The notes under the pieces: generated by a model
Databases searched by the model: none
Told to the model about the DNA's origin: nothing
The model's input: the letters and a program-made list of their open reading frames with translations, nothing else
In this document: positions 34,217 through 43,112 of the stretch, in pieces
Numbering within the stretch: position 1 is the stretch's first letter
Layout of the letters: every line of letters starts with the position of its first letter
DNA from: Ensifer oleiphilus
GTDB lineage: Bacteria; Pseudomonadota; Alphaproteobacteria; Rhizobiales; Rhizobiaceae
Direction: 5' to 3'
NCBI RefSeq assembly: GCF_013371465.1
Contig: NZ_JABWDU010000011.1
Coordinates: forward strand, 1-64,000
Length of the DNA stretch: 64,000 nt
Made by a program: the position numbers and the translations under genes

Positions 34217-35983
34217 ATGACCCAGACGCTGCACATGTTGACCAACCCGACGCGGTACCTGCTCTTCACGGGCAAGGGCGGGGTCGGCAAGACCTCTCTA
34301 AGCTGTGCGAGCGCGATCACGCTCTGCGACGGCGGAAAGCAGGTGCTGCTGGTCAGCACTGACCCCGCCTCCAATCTGGACGAGATGCTGGCGACGCCGC
34401 TCCGTGATATCCCCACCCCAGTCCCATCCGTGCCCGGCCTCTACGCCATGAACATCAATCCGGAAGCAGCCGCTGAAGACTATCGCGATCGTGTATTGGC
34501 ACAGATGGCAACCAACGCCTCCGAGAGCGAACGGAACACGGTTCGGGAACAGCTTTCCGGAGCCTGCACGACGGAGATAGCCGCCTTCGACGCCTTTGTC
34601 GGCCTCCTTGCAGACGACATGTCGACGGTCGACCATATCATTTTCGACACCGCCCCCACGGGTCACACGTTGCGGCTTCTCAGTCTTCCAAAGGCATGGA
34701 CGGGTTTTCTCGAGGGAAATGATCGGGGCGCTTCGTGCTTGGGTCCGCATTCCGGCCTGAAGATGCAGGAGGCGCGGTTCCAGAAAGCACTCGCATGCCT
34801 GGGAGATGAGAAGCGCACCCGGATAGTCTTGGTCGCCCGTCCGGACAGGAGTGCTCTTCAGGAGGCTTCACGCACATCAGGGGAACTGGCGGCCCTTGGG
34901 CTGAAGAACCAATTGCTTGCGATCAATGGCCGGTTCCGCGCGACGAAGAGAGACGATCCAATCGCAGTCGGGATTGAGCGAGCACAAAGTAGCGCGCTCT
35001 CGACGATACCGGTTGAACTGTCCCGGCTGCCGAGCGACGAGTTTCCGATGCTTCCCTTCGACATGGTAGGTCTCGATGCACTGCGTGCCTTGTTCGCACC
35101 TCAGTCACAGGCGTCGACCATCCAGGAACCGGTGGCAGCCGCCCAGACCACCCTGCCGTCGCTTGCGAAATTGATTGACGAGATCGCCGGTGGCCACAAG
35201 GGCCTGGTGATGGTGATGGGAAAGGGCGGCGTCGGAAAGACGACGGTCGCTGCGGCCCTTGCGGTCGGCTTGGTCGAACGCGGCCATGCCGTGCATTTGA
35301 CGACCACTGATCCGGCTGCTCACCTGTCGTTCGTTGTCGAGGGAAATATGTGCGGTCTGACGGTCGACAGGATTGATCCGGCTGCCGAAACCAAACGCTA
35401 TATCGAGAAGATCATGTCCTCACGCGGACGCGATCTCGACGAGGAAGGCAAGGCGCTGCTCCGGGAAGACCTTGAATCTCCCTGCACGGAGGAAGTCGCT
35501 GTCTTCCACGCCTTCTCACGGATCGTGGCAGAGGCCCGCAACGCCTTTGTGGTCATCGACACCGCTCCGACGGGGCACACGCTTCTCCTGCTGGATGCGA
35601 CGGGAGCCTATCATCGCCAGATGACGCGACAGATGGAGGCAGTCGGGCCTGGCCGGATAGTCACGCCACTGATGCGCCTTCAGGACCCGGACTATACCCG
35701 CGTTATCCTCGTTTCCCTTGCGGAAACGACGCCAGTCTCCGAAGCGGCGATGCTGCAGGACGACCTACGGCGAGCAAAGATTGAGCCTTACGGCTGGGTG
35801 GTCAACAGGACCATGGCGGCGACTGGCACGCAAGACCCGGTTCTGCAGTCGCGTCTTGCGGGGGAACAGGTCCAAATCGACCGGATCAGACGCAACCTGG
35901 CAAAACAAGCCTATATTCTGCCATTCCAGGCTGTTCCCCCGGTTGGCATCGAAGCCTTGAAACGGCTCTCCGCGCGGGAGTGA
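34217..35983 (+). CDS. arsA: arsenical pump-driving ATPase ArsA (orphan)
   Basis: 588 residues from ATG 34217, the size of bacterial ArsA, with two homologous halves. A1 has GKGGVGKT at 19-26; A2 has GKGGVGKT near 335. Each is followed by the DTAPTGHTLRLL / DTAPTGHTLLLL signal-transduction motif. Cysteines equivalent to the three arsenite ligands are all present (SGACTTE, ASCLGP, SPCTEE). ArsA normally drives arsenite export through ArsB with ArsD as chaperone. None of arsB, arsD, arsR or arsC is in this window, so the partner is elsewhere or lost. Function is likely retained, since no motif is broken. Confidence 0.92.
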   Translation: MTQTLHMLTNPTRYLLFTGKGGVGKTSLSCASAITLCDGGKQVLLVSTDPASNLDEMLATPLRDIPTPVPSVPGLYAMNINPEAAAEDYRDRVLAQMATNASESERNTVREQLSGACTTEIAAFDAFVGLLADDMSTVDHIIFDTAPTGHTLRLLSLPKAWTGFLEGNDRGASCLGPHSGLKMQEARFQKALACLGDEKRTRIVLVARPDRSALQEASRTSGELAALGLKNQLLAINGRFRATKRDDPIAVGIERAQSSALSTIPVELSRLPSDEFPMLPFDMVGLDALRALFAPQSQASTIQEPVAAAQTTLPSLAKLIDEIAGGHKGLVMVMGKGGVGKTTVAAALAVGLVERGHAVHLTTTDPAAHLSFVVEGNMCGLTVDRIDPAAETKRYIEKIMSSRGRDLDEEGKALLREDLESPCTEEVAVFHAFSRIVAEARNAFVVIDTAPTGHTLLLLDATGAYHRQMTRQMEAVGPGRIVTPLMRLQDPDYTRVILVSLAETTPVSEAAMLQDDLRRAKIEPYGWVVNRTMAATGTQDPVLQSRLAGEQVQIDRIRRNLAKQAYILPFQAVPPVGIEALKRLSARE

Positions 35984-36417
35984 GACGACAGTCTGGGCCA
36001 AGCGAAGCCCCTCGCAATCCATGATGCTCGCGCTCAAAGCGCTGGCATTGGATAACAGTCTTAGCAGGCCTGATGTCAATGCCGATCCTGACTCGTTGGG
36101 TTCCACGACAAACTCGGGTGGTTAATGATTGATGCTCACCTGCCCAGCCCGATAATTACTCGCGAGCTCTTCACCCGTCGTCGCCTTGTATGAAAGTGAT
36201 TTTATCTGGCAGTCATGACTATTCATATAGTTTCTCACTGCCCTTGCGATTCCAGCGGCCAGCGATCTCGCAAAATCTGCGTCACGCCGCGCGACCGACG
36301 ACTTACACGATATGAAATAGTGAAGTTGCGGCCGACTGTGCCGCTATTGTGGCACCTCTAGTCTACCATCTTACCGCTTTGCGGTCAGAAGGCGGGCCGA
36401 TACAATAGTACTCGCAA
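35984..36417. other. 434-bp intergenic region, nothing supported
   Basis: No frame resembles a protein family, and I found no terminator with a T-tract after arsA and no clear promoter for the next gene. Confidence 0.5.
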
Positions 36418-37215
36418 ATGGCACCGCGTCTTCTAAGTAGGCGAGTCAGGACGATGCTCAGAGTTCTATCAGTGATCCTTGCGTTCAGCGGATTCTCGCT
36501 TCAAACAATGGCTGCCGAACCAGTTGATGTCGAGCTCATGCTCGCGGTCGACATATCAGGCTCGATGGACCTGGAAGAAGCGCATGTGCAGCGGACCGGG
36601 TATGTTGAGGCACTGAGGCACCCGGATTTCGTGGCCGCAGTTAAGGGCGGTTATCTTGGGCGCATCGCCCTAGGCTATTTCGAATGGGCAGGGTTGGTAA
36701 ACGAGAACTCGGTCATCGCGTGGCAGGTAATTGATGATGCGGAGGATGCCAAAGCCTTCGCGGCCAAACTCGAGGCCCGGCCAATTGGAACACGACGGGC
36801 GACTTCCCTCTCCAACGCAATCTCCTTTGCTACGTCTCTAATCGAGGGGAATGAATTTTCTGGTACGCGACGAATCTTAGATATTTCAGGCGATGGACCG
36901 AACAACACCGGACCTCCTGTGATTTCCGCACGCACTGATACTCTAGCCCGCGGCATCATCATCAACGGACTTGCCATCATGATTCGGCCCTCTGTCTCTT
37001 TCGGCCCTCTGGACCGGTACTATCGAGACTGCGTGATCGGTGGCCCCAGTTCGTTCGTGCTCGCCGTGCACGAGCCAGAGGACTTTGCCGTCGCTATCCG
37101 TCAAAAGCTAGTTATGGAAGTGAGCGGGCGTTCGACCGCTGACCGCTTTCAGCTCGCAGCAGGTGAACCGGCTACAGACTGTACGATTGGGGAAAAACTC
37201 CCACTAGGTCCCTAA
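36418..37215 (+). CDS. DUF1194 von Willebrand factor A-like secreted protein
   Basis: 265 residues; a start at 36454 (MLRVLSVILAFSGFSLQTMA) would give a cleaner signal peptide, so either ATG is possible. The mature part is a VWA-like domain with a MIDAS motif, LMLAVDISGSMDLEEA, and the family's DISGDGPNNTG strand. DUF1194 proteins are common in rhizobia and other alphaproteobacteria, are probably periplasmic and metal-binding, and have no defined role. It stands alone with a 434-base gap before it. Confidence 0.85.
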   Translation: MAPRLLSRRVRTMLRVLSVILAFSGFSLQTMAAEPVDVELMLAVDISGSMDLEEAHVQRTGYVEALRHPDFVAAVKGGYLGRIALGYFEWAGLVNENSVIAWQVIDDAEDAKAFAAKLEARPIGTRRATSLSNAISFATSLIEGNEFSGTRRILDISGDGPNNTGPPVISARTDTLARGIIINGLAIMIRPSVSFGPLDRYYRDCVIGGPSSFVLAVHEPEDFAVAIRQKLVMEVSGRSTADRFQLAAGEPATDCTIGEKLPLGP

Positions 37216-37356
37216 ACGCTCGCGTGTCAGATCCTTTGTTGATCAGCGTAGTGGCACCGGTTTTCGCTTCTGTCCTGAATTGATGACAGTGATGGCGTCT
37301 GGCACGCGCAAGGCGTAAACTGCCATTTTCATGTGTAGACCACCTGAACGCTTTTG

Positions 37357-37818
37357 CTAAGCGAGCGGTTGTCGCTGCTGACCATTTAAGTGGGCGCCGG
37401 TCCAGTCAACAATTTGGCGCGTGTTCATGGCGCCTGAAGTCCTGGCGAGTTCCACGCCGCCATGGAAAAGCAACAACGTCGGGATGCCTTGGATGCCGAG
37501 CTGTGCGGCGACCTGTTGATGCTCCTCGGAATTGAGCTTCACCACGCGGATGCCCGGCTCGAGTATTTTCGCAGCATCTGCATAAGCGGGAGCCATCATC
37601 CGACAGGGACCGCACCAAGGTGCCCAGACATCAACAAGCACGGGGATATCGCTACGACTGATCTGGCGCGTGAACATCTCTGCGTTTGCATCCACTGGGC
37701 GTCCGTCGAACAACCCTTGCTTGCAGACGCCGCACTTAGCCGATCCCGCGTCACGGTTTGCCGCTAACCGGTTTACCCCGGCACAATGAGGACACACAAT
37801 ATGTCTACTTGTACTCAC
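37357..37818 (-). CDS. trxC: thioredoxin 2 (TrxC) with zinc-binding N-terminus
   Basis: 153 residues. Two CxxC pairs at the N-terminus (CPHC, 9-12; CGVC, 29-32) form the zinc site that defines TrxC, and the redox motif WCGPC is at 68-72 in a standard thioredoxin domain with the cis-Pro loop GIQGIPTLLLF. It reduces disulfides in the cytosol, often under oxidative stress. Its ATG overlaps the stop of the EF-hand gene by four bases, an unusual coupling of a cytosolic thioredoxin to an exported calcium protein. Confidence 0.92.
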   Translation of the reverse strand: MSTSRHIVCPHCAGVNRLAANRDAGSAKCGVCKQGLFDGRPVDANAEMFTRQISRSDIPVLVDVWAPWCGPCRMMAPAYADAAKILEPGIRVVKLNSEEHQQVAAQLGIQGIPTLLLFHGGVELARTSGAMNTRQIVDWTGAHLNGQQRQPLA

Positions 37819-38291
37819 ATCGAATTCCTGTGTTGAGCGCGAAATTCCCAGGGCGTGACCCGTCCATCCTTGTCAGTATCGGCCGCTTCAAAGCGAGCCT
37901 TGCCGGCCGCCATGAACTCCGCCTTGCTGACCTTGCCGTTCTTGTCGGGGTCCATTTGAGCGAACCGGGTCTTCTTTCTTTCTTGCATGACCTTCTGCCG
38001 CGCTGCATTAAAACCTCGTCCAGGGCCCATGCGCACACTCAAATATTCGTCCTCGGTCAACTCACCGTCATCATCACTGTCCATCGCGGCGAACACCAAT
38101 TCCACCTGGGCGGCCGCTTCGTCATCACTGATCATGCCGTCGTCATTGGTATCGATAGCACCGAGACGCTGCATCATTCCAGAACCGGGCCCCTGTCCCC
38201 AACCCCACCGCGGTCCGACGTCGTCATCGGCGAGCACTTGTCCTGACCACATCCCAAGGGTCATCAGTACAGTCATGGAGACCTTGAACAT
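37815..38291 (-). CDS. exported EF-hand protein
   Basis: 158 residues: signal peptide (MFKVSMTVLMTLGMWSGQVLA-DDD) followed by four EF-hand-like calcium loops, DTNDDGMISDDE, DSDDDGELTEDE, DPDKNGKVSKAE and DTDKDGRVTPWE. Each has acidic residues at loop positions 1, 3 and 5, and Glu at 12 in all four. A role as a periplasmic calcium sensor or buffer is likely. It is first in a two-gene operon with trxC and has a perfect FNR-type box 55 bases upstream of its ATG, so it may be induced at low oxygen. Confidence 0.88.
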   Translation of the reverse strand: MFKVSMTVLMTLGMWSGQVLADDDVGPRWGWGQGPGSGMMQRLGAIDTNDDGMISDDEAAAQVELVFAAMDSDDDGELTEDEYLSVRMGPGRGFNAARQKVMQERKKTRFAQMDPDKNGKVSKAEFMAAGKARFEAADTDKDGRVTPWEFRAQHRNSM

Positions 38292-38346
38292 CGCTTTGCT
38301 CCCACTGAGTGAGCATCAATGATAAGTCGCGACCAAAATTTGGTCA

Positions 38347-38360
38347 TTGATCGGCATCAA
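38347..38360. promoter_or_regulatory. perfect FNR/FixK box
   Basis: TTGATCGGCATCAA matches TTGAT-N4-ATCAA at all ten fixed positions. It is intergenic, 55 bases upstream of the EF-hand/trxC operon on the minus strand. Confidence 0.65.
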
Positions 38361-38437
38361 GTGTGCGAACCGATGTCTCTAGCCGACAACCAGTGGCTCT
38401 GATTTTCTTTTCGTCAGCTTGTAAGCGAGACGACCGG

Positions 38438-38814
38438 TCAAAATCCCTCGACGACGCTCTCCAGCATCGACCGTGCTCGCATGGTCGTCTCCAAAAGCGT
38501 TGGATTGCCAAACGCTTGCATCGAGGCGATAGAATCAAGGCGGCAACTTCGCCGTCTCCGGCAGCCTGTATGATGACGTTGCACGGCAACATAGTCCCGA
38601 CCTTACCCTCGATGTTAAGCGCCTCATATGCCATGCGCGGGTTGCGGGCGCCGAGGATTCGGTAGGGACGGAATTCCACGTCGATTTTCTTCAGCGCCTC
38701 CTTGACGTCGATTTCAGTGATCATGCCAAAAACGGCAGCCTTCAAGGCGCCTATCGTTCGCTTTACCGCTTCGTCAAAGCCGTATGACAACGTTTTTGCG
38801 AATTAGTAGCTCAT
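38438..38814 (-). pseudogene. DUF302 protein, broken by a nonsense codon and a frameshift
   Basis: The intact frame can be reconstructed. ATG 38814 reads MSY, then TAA, then FAKTLSYGFDEAV, so codon 4 is a stop where the paralogue at 51563 has Tyr (MSYYFSRT). The frame runs on through 'VGTMLPCNVIIQ'. Near 38545 it must shift by one to give LDSIASMQAFGNPTLLETTM and the normal end VVEGF. Re-initiation at TTG 38790 could make the first part only. DUF302 proteins are small, of unknown role, and often sit in metal or sulfur stress loci. Confidence 0.8.
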
Positions 38815-39403
38815 CGGACTTCCTTTCATCGGTTCTCGTTGATGCATTGCTACATGCTTCAGAAATTTAACTCGACCGAAATGCGCGCTATTCACAGGTG
38901 TCCATCGATGCTCCGGTGCGCGTGCAATCAAGCTGCAATAATCTGGCCCGCGCCTCTGTAGATCATGTCCCAGCGACTACGAAGATCAGTGAAGCGAACA
39001 ATCTATTGAGCAAGCTTGCGATGAGTACGCCGCGGATGCGATCCGGCTCAGGGACCTCAAATGTGCAGTATTCAGAGCGTGCACGCAGGATCCTGACGTG
39101 TCTGCGCAACGACGACGCGCCGATTGCAGGTTGGCCCAGGATCTCTGCCAGGCGAAGTCCTTCAGACGCAATTCCAGATTAACAACAGGTCATGCAAACC
39201 CTCGCGACCGGACCTCGCCAGCGTCGGCTCGGTGCTGCCCTTGACATCGTCTCGAACACTGACGACGGGTGGACCGTCTCTTATGAATTTCAGGCCTACA
39301 ACAGAAAGGCCTTTGAAAGGCAATGCCATTTAAGTAGACCAGAATGCTGGGACACGTCTTCATCAAGGGATGAGCACGCCCGCTATTCGTTCAACAACCA
39401 AAA
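38815..39403. other. 589-bp gap, no supported gene
   Basis: A 71-codon frame from 39192 (MQTLATGPRQRRLGAALDIV) has no recognisable relatives and a weak start, so I do not call it. No terminator or clear dyad is seen. Part of this is the promoter region of the ClC gene. Confidence 0.45.
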
Positions 39404-41224
39404 ATGACACAAGCTAACCCTCCTTTTACCAGCACATTGAAGCGCATGCGCAGGTTGCGCCCTTCCGTCCTCTATCGGTTCGTCAGTATCGAGTTGATGC
39501 GCAGGCTCCCGCGCCGCAGCGAGTTCGGCCTATTGTTCGCTGGCGCTCTCGTAGGCGTTGCGGCAGGGCTTTGCGTTTCTACCATGACCTTCATCGCTCA
39601 CACTATGCACGCCGTGATCTTTCGGCTGGAACCCGGCGAGCGGCTGAGCGGTGCGGCCGTCGATGAAAAGGCTCTGATTTTCGTCGCACCGATTGTCGGG
39701 GGTGTCCTTCTTGGCCTGTTACTCTTCGGGCTTTCGCGATGGCGCAAACGACCGCTGGTAGACCCCATTGAGGCCAATGCGCTGCATGGCGGCCGGCTAT
39801 CGCTGACAGACAGCTTAATCGTTGCTGCGCAGAACCTCCTTTCCAATGGCTTCGGTGCCTCGGTCGGTCTGGAGGCTGGTTACACTCAGGTCGCCTCGGG
39901 CATTGCCTCCAAGTTCGGCAGCAAATTGAAGCTGCGTCGCTCGGACATGCGCATTCTCGTCGGATGCGGCGCGGCGGGGGCCATCGCGGCCGCTTTCAAT
40001 GCGCCCCTAACAGGCGCCTTCTATGCCTTTGAACTGATCATCGGAGCCTACACAATCATATCGCTTACCCCGGTTGTCGTATCGGCGCTAGTAGCCAACC
40101 TCGTTGCGCGGCTGCTGGCGGCGAGCGACGCAGGCATAGACGTAGGCAGCGTCGGTAGCATCCTTCCGGCCGATTACGTTCCTGCACTCGTCCTCGGCGT
40201 AATCTGCGGTGGCGTAGGCATCCTCCTCATGCAGGGTGTCGCCTTCATCGAGGAGATAGCGCGCAAGAGCTTGATTCCTGGCTATTTGCGCCCGGCCATC
40301 GGCGGAATAATCGTCGGACTGCTCGCCATGGTCAGTCCGCAGGTCCTATCAGGCGGGCATGGCGCACTTCACATTAATTTGGAAAACGATGTCCCGGTCC
40401 TGGGCGTACTCGGCCTCTTCCTGCTAAAGGCGATGGCATCGGCCATCTCGATCGGCTCAGGATTCCGCGGCGGCCTCTTCTTCGCCTCTCTGTTTATGGG
40501 CGCTTTGCTCGGCAAGCTCTTCTCTTTTGCAGCGCCCTATCTCGGCCATACCACGTTGGAGCCGGCGAGCTACGCGGTCGTGGGCATGAGTTCACTCGCC
40601 GTTTCTATCATCGGCGGTCCGCTGACCATGACCTTTCTTGCATTGGAAGTCACCGGCGACTTCCCGATGACGGCCCTCGTCCTCGCCTCGGTCATTACTG
40701 CGTCATTCATCGTGCGCACGCTGTTCGGCTATTCCTTCGCGACATGGCGGTTCCATCTGCGCGGCGAGACGATCCGAAGCGCGCACGACATCGGCTGGAT
40801 CCGAAACCTGACAGTCGATAAGATGATGCGAGCGGATGTGCGCACCGTGCACGCTGACATGTCCGTGAAGGGCTTTCGGGCCGAGTTCCCCATCGGTTCA
40901 ACGCAGCGCGTGATCCTAGTTGAGGAGACCGGAAAATACGCCGGCATTGTCCTCGTGCCCGACGTGCACGGAAACCTCGTCGAGGGAGAGAACGAAGTCG
41001 CGCCGATCCGCAGCTTTGCCAGGCATAGCAACGACATCCTCTTGCCCAACATGAACGCCAGGCAAGCGGCGGCGCTCTTCGACGAAACAGAAAGCGAAGC
41101 CCTTGCCGTCGTCAGTGACTTGATCGGCCAGAATGTGATCGGCCTCCTGACGGAAAGCCACACGCTGAGACGCTACAGCGAAGAACTCGACAGGAACAGG
41201 CGGGAAGCTACCGGCGAGCTGTAG
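39404..41224 (+). CDS. ClC-family chloride channel/antiporter with CBS-like tail
   Basis: 606 residues: a ClC membrane domain (~40-440) and a cytosolic C-terminal part (~465-600) with two CBS-like halves ('VDKMMRADVRTVHADM', 'LLPNMNARQAAALFDETES'). Selectivity-filter segments are visible as NGFGASVGLEAGYTQ (a GxxxGxE variant), the GSGFRGGLFF loop and 'AVVGMSSLAVSIIGGPLT'. The Glu in the VGLEAG loop is the usual gating/proton glutamate, suggesting a Cl-/H+ exchanger. It may aid acid or osmotic tolerance. It is monocistronic here. Confidence 0.9.
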   Translation: MTQANPPFTSTLKRMRRLRPSVLYRFVSIELMRRLPRRSEFGLLFAGALVGVAAGLCVSTMTFIAHTMHAVIFRLEPGERLSGAAVDEKALIFVAPIVGGVLLGLLLFGLSRWRKRPLVDPIEANALHGGRLSLTDSLIVAAQNLLSNGFGASVGLEAGYTQVASGIASKFGSKLKLRRSDMRILVGCGAAGAIAAAFNAPLTGAFYAFELIIGAYTIISLTPVVVSALVANLVARLLAASDAGIDVGSVGSILPADYVPALVLGVICGGVGILLMQGVAFIEEIARKSLIPGYLRPAIGGIIVGLLAMVSPQVLSGGHGALHINLENDVPVLGVLGLFLLKAMASAISIGSGFRGGLFFASLFMGALLGKLFSFAAPYLGHTTLEPASYAVVGMSSLAVSIIGGPLTMTFLALEVTGDFPMTALVLASVITASFIVRTLFGYSFATWRFHLRGETIRSAHDIGWIRNLTVDKMMRADVRTVHADMSVKGFRAEFPIGSTQRVILVEETGKYAGIVLVPDVHGNLVEGENEVAPIRSFARHSNDILLPNMNARQAAALFDETESEALAVVSDLIGQNVIGLLTESHTLRRYSEELDRNRREATGEL

Positions 41225-41870
41225 TGCTGACGGCAACTTTCGTGCTGCGGCAGAGCACCAAAAGGCTTTCCTTCAGTTATCGTGAGATTGGCGTCCGGAA
41301 ATTGACAATCCTGAAACAGCATTGCAGCTCTTGAGGGCTTGCGTTCTCCTCCGGGTAGTCGGTTAGAAGCCCGTAAGGAGAATAGAGAAGGCCAACATTC
41401 GATCCGGATCAATGATCAGTGGCGCATATGCTTCGTATCGACTGATGCTGGTATCGAAGACGTTTAAATAGTTGACTACCAATGAAGGCAAGCACGGACT
41501 GGCCCAGCACCAACGAACGATTTGCCCCTGTCCGGCTATGCCCAAGAGGCGGGACGGCTCAGCAGGATTAATGCGTAGCCTTCAAGGGCCTTATCCGAAG
41601 GGTTGCCCCACCCGTGACAGCTGTGTGGAAACTGGTTCTTCCTCGTCGAAGTAAAAATCGTCGCCCTCGTCATCCGCTTCGACCTCGAACAATGGATCGC
41701 CGGGCGGCGACACGTAGCGTTCGCCTGCCAGCATTTCGCGAAGCAGCAACAGCTTTCCGAACAGCTCGTCAATGGTCACGATCCGGACATCCTTGAACTG
41801 GCTGCCCCCTGAACATTAAAGGGGCACAGATATACGGTAGGCGACATGCCTCGACATATGATTTCCGGCA
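41225..41870. other. 646-bp gene-poor region with an FNR-like site
   Basis: TCGATCCGGATCAA (41399-41412) matches the FNR/FixK consensus at nine of ten positions but has no intact gene next to it. A minus-strand frame at 41591-41779 is listed separately. The rest shows no family resemblance. Confidence 0.45.
41591..41779 (-). CDS. possible small acidic protein or gene remnant
   Basis: 62 residues (MTIDELFGKLLLLREMLAGE...), very acidic at 'EADDEGDDFYFDEEEP'. In-frame sequence upstream (QFKDVRIV) looks more like the run into a longer protein's C-terminus than a 5' region, so this may be the tail of a lost gene. It could be real because codon use is regular, but there is no good ribosome-binding site. 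Confidence 0.3.
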   Translation of the reverse strand: MTIDELFGKLLLLREMLAGERYVSPPGDPLFEVEADDEGDDFYFDEEEPVSTQLSRVGQPFG

Positions 41871-42623
41871 TCATCCCAATGCGTGTTGGCTTCCTGCATA
41901 GTCGTAGGCTATCGCGGCCTTGAACTGATTGGTACTTTCCACGATCATTTCGCGATAGGTGTCGGGCGACACAGTTCGGTCTTCGACCCGCGTCAACCCT
42001 CGTGATACAGGCACCAGCAAATCGCCAGGGCGGATACCGCGTAGTGAATGTATACTTGCGACATCACCTCCCTGAGCGCCGAGGCCAGGCGCAAGTATGA
42101 TTGAACGTGGCAGAAGATGCCTCAGACGCCTACCTTCATTGGGAACAGTTGCTCCGATCACTGCACCAATGGGAGATAGGGTGGCAGTATGGGGAGGTGA
42201 AAAGCTCCCGATCAAATCCGCCACACGATCCGAAATCAGTCTGTTCCCTGCCATCTTGTCCTGGATCCAGCCTGCGCCTGGATTGGATGTTCGGCACAGC
42301 ACGAACAATCCTTTTCCGAAACGGGTCGCACATTCAACGAAAGGATCCAGCGTATCGGGGCCCATTAGCGGGTTAATGGTCAAGCAGTCGGCCTCGAAAT
42401 CGCCGCTTCCACCATCTGCGAGAGGTGTCAGATAGGCACGAGCGTATGCGGTGGCCGTTGCACCTATATCTCCCCGTTTGGCGTCCAGAATGACGCCGAT
42501 GCCGGCCGCCTTTGCCCTTTTCATTCCAGCCGAAAGCGCCTTTAGACCGGCGAGCCCGCCAGCTTCGAAATATGCAGCCTGGAACTTTACGAATCCGACA
42601 TGTCCCTCGACGGCATCCAGCAT
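41871..42623 (-). pseudogene. pyrF: orotidine-5'-phosphate decarboxylase (PyrF type 2), N-terminally truncated
   Basis: 250 residues of a type 2 OMP decarboxylase. The catalytic tetrad region DAKRGDIGATATAYA is present, as are the 'TINPLMGPDTLDPFV' block, the 'CRTSNPGAG' segment and the late 'APGLGAQGG' phosphate loop. The first ~40 residues that hold the 'GLDPD' strand are missing. The open frame starts right at a junction where, on the other strand, argF homology begins (42623). The lost strand carries an active-site Asp, so activity is doubtful. It is presumably an extra copy of the pyrimidine gene. Confidence 0.8.
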
Positions 42624-43111
42624 CCCTGATGGTCGGCGGCGCCCTGATGGGCATGGATATTCGTCTTTGCGCGCCGCAAAGCTGCTGGCCCGATCCGGAC
42701 CTTGTCACGCAATGCAGGTCGATCGCTGAAACCACAGGCGCTCGTATCACCCTGACAGAGAAACACGCGGAAGGGCTTGAGGGCGCCGACTTCGTCTATA
42801 CCGATGTTTGGGTGTCCATGGGCGAGCCAGATGAGGTCTGGGAAGAGCGGATTGCGCTTTTGTCGCCCTATCAGGTCAACAAAGCCATGATGGAGAAAAC
42901 CGGCAACCCTTACGCCAAATTCATGCACTGCCTGCCGGCCTTCCACAATCGCGACACCGAAGTCGGCGAAGCTACTTTCCAGAAATTCGGCATCGACTGC
43001 ATGGAGGTGACCGAGGACGTCTTCGAATCCCGCGCTTCGGTCGTCTTTGATCAGGCGGAGAACCGGATGCATACGATCAAGGCCGTCCTCGTGGCAACGA
43101 TGGGGTCTTGA
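42623..43111 (+). pseudogene. argF: ornithine carbamoyltransferase, C-terminal half only
   Basis: Homology starts at [20 protein letters not shown], which is about residue 170 of an ArgF/ArcB enzyme, and runs to the normal end ([14 protein letters not shown]). The ornithine-side motifs [15 protein letters not shown] and [17 protein letters not shown] (the HCLP loop) are present, but the carbamoyl-phosphate domain with its STRTR loop is absent. The stop is one base before the arcC start, so this was the arcB of an arginine deiminase operon. Confidence 0.85.
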
Positions 43112-43112
43112 G

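Noticed and set aside
37230-37350. TGGCAC motifs that could be sigma-54 -24 boxes
   Set aside because: No TTGCA/T follows at the required spacing at 37255 or 37290.
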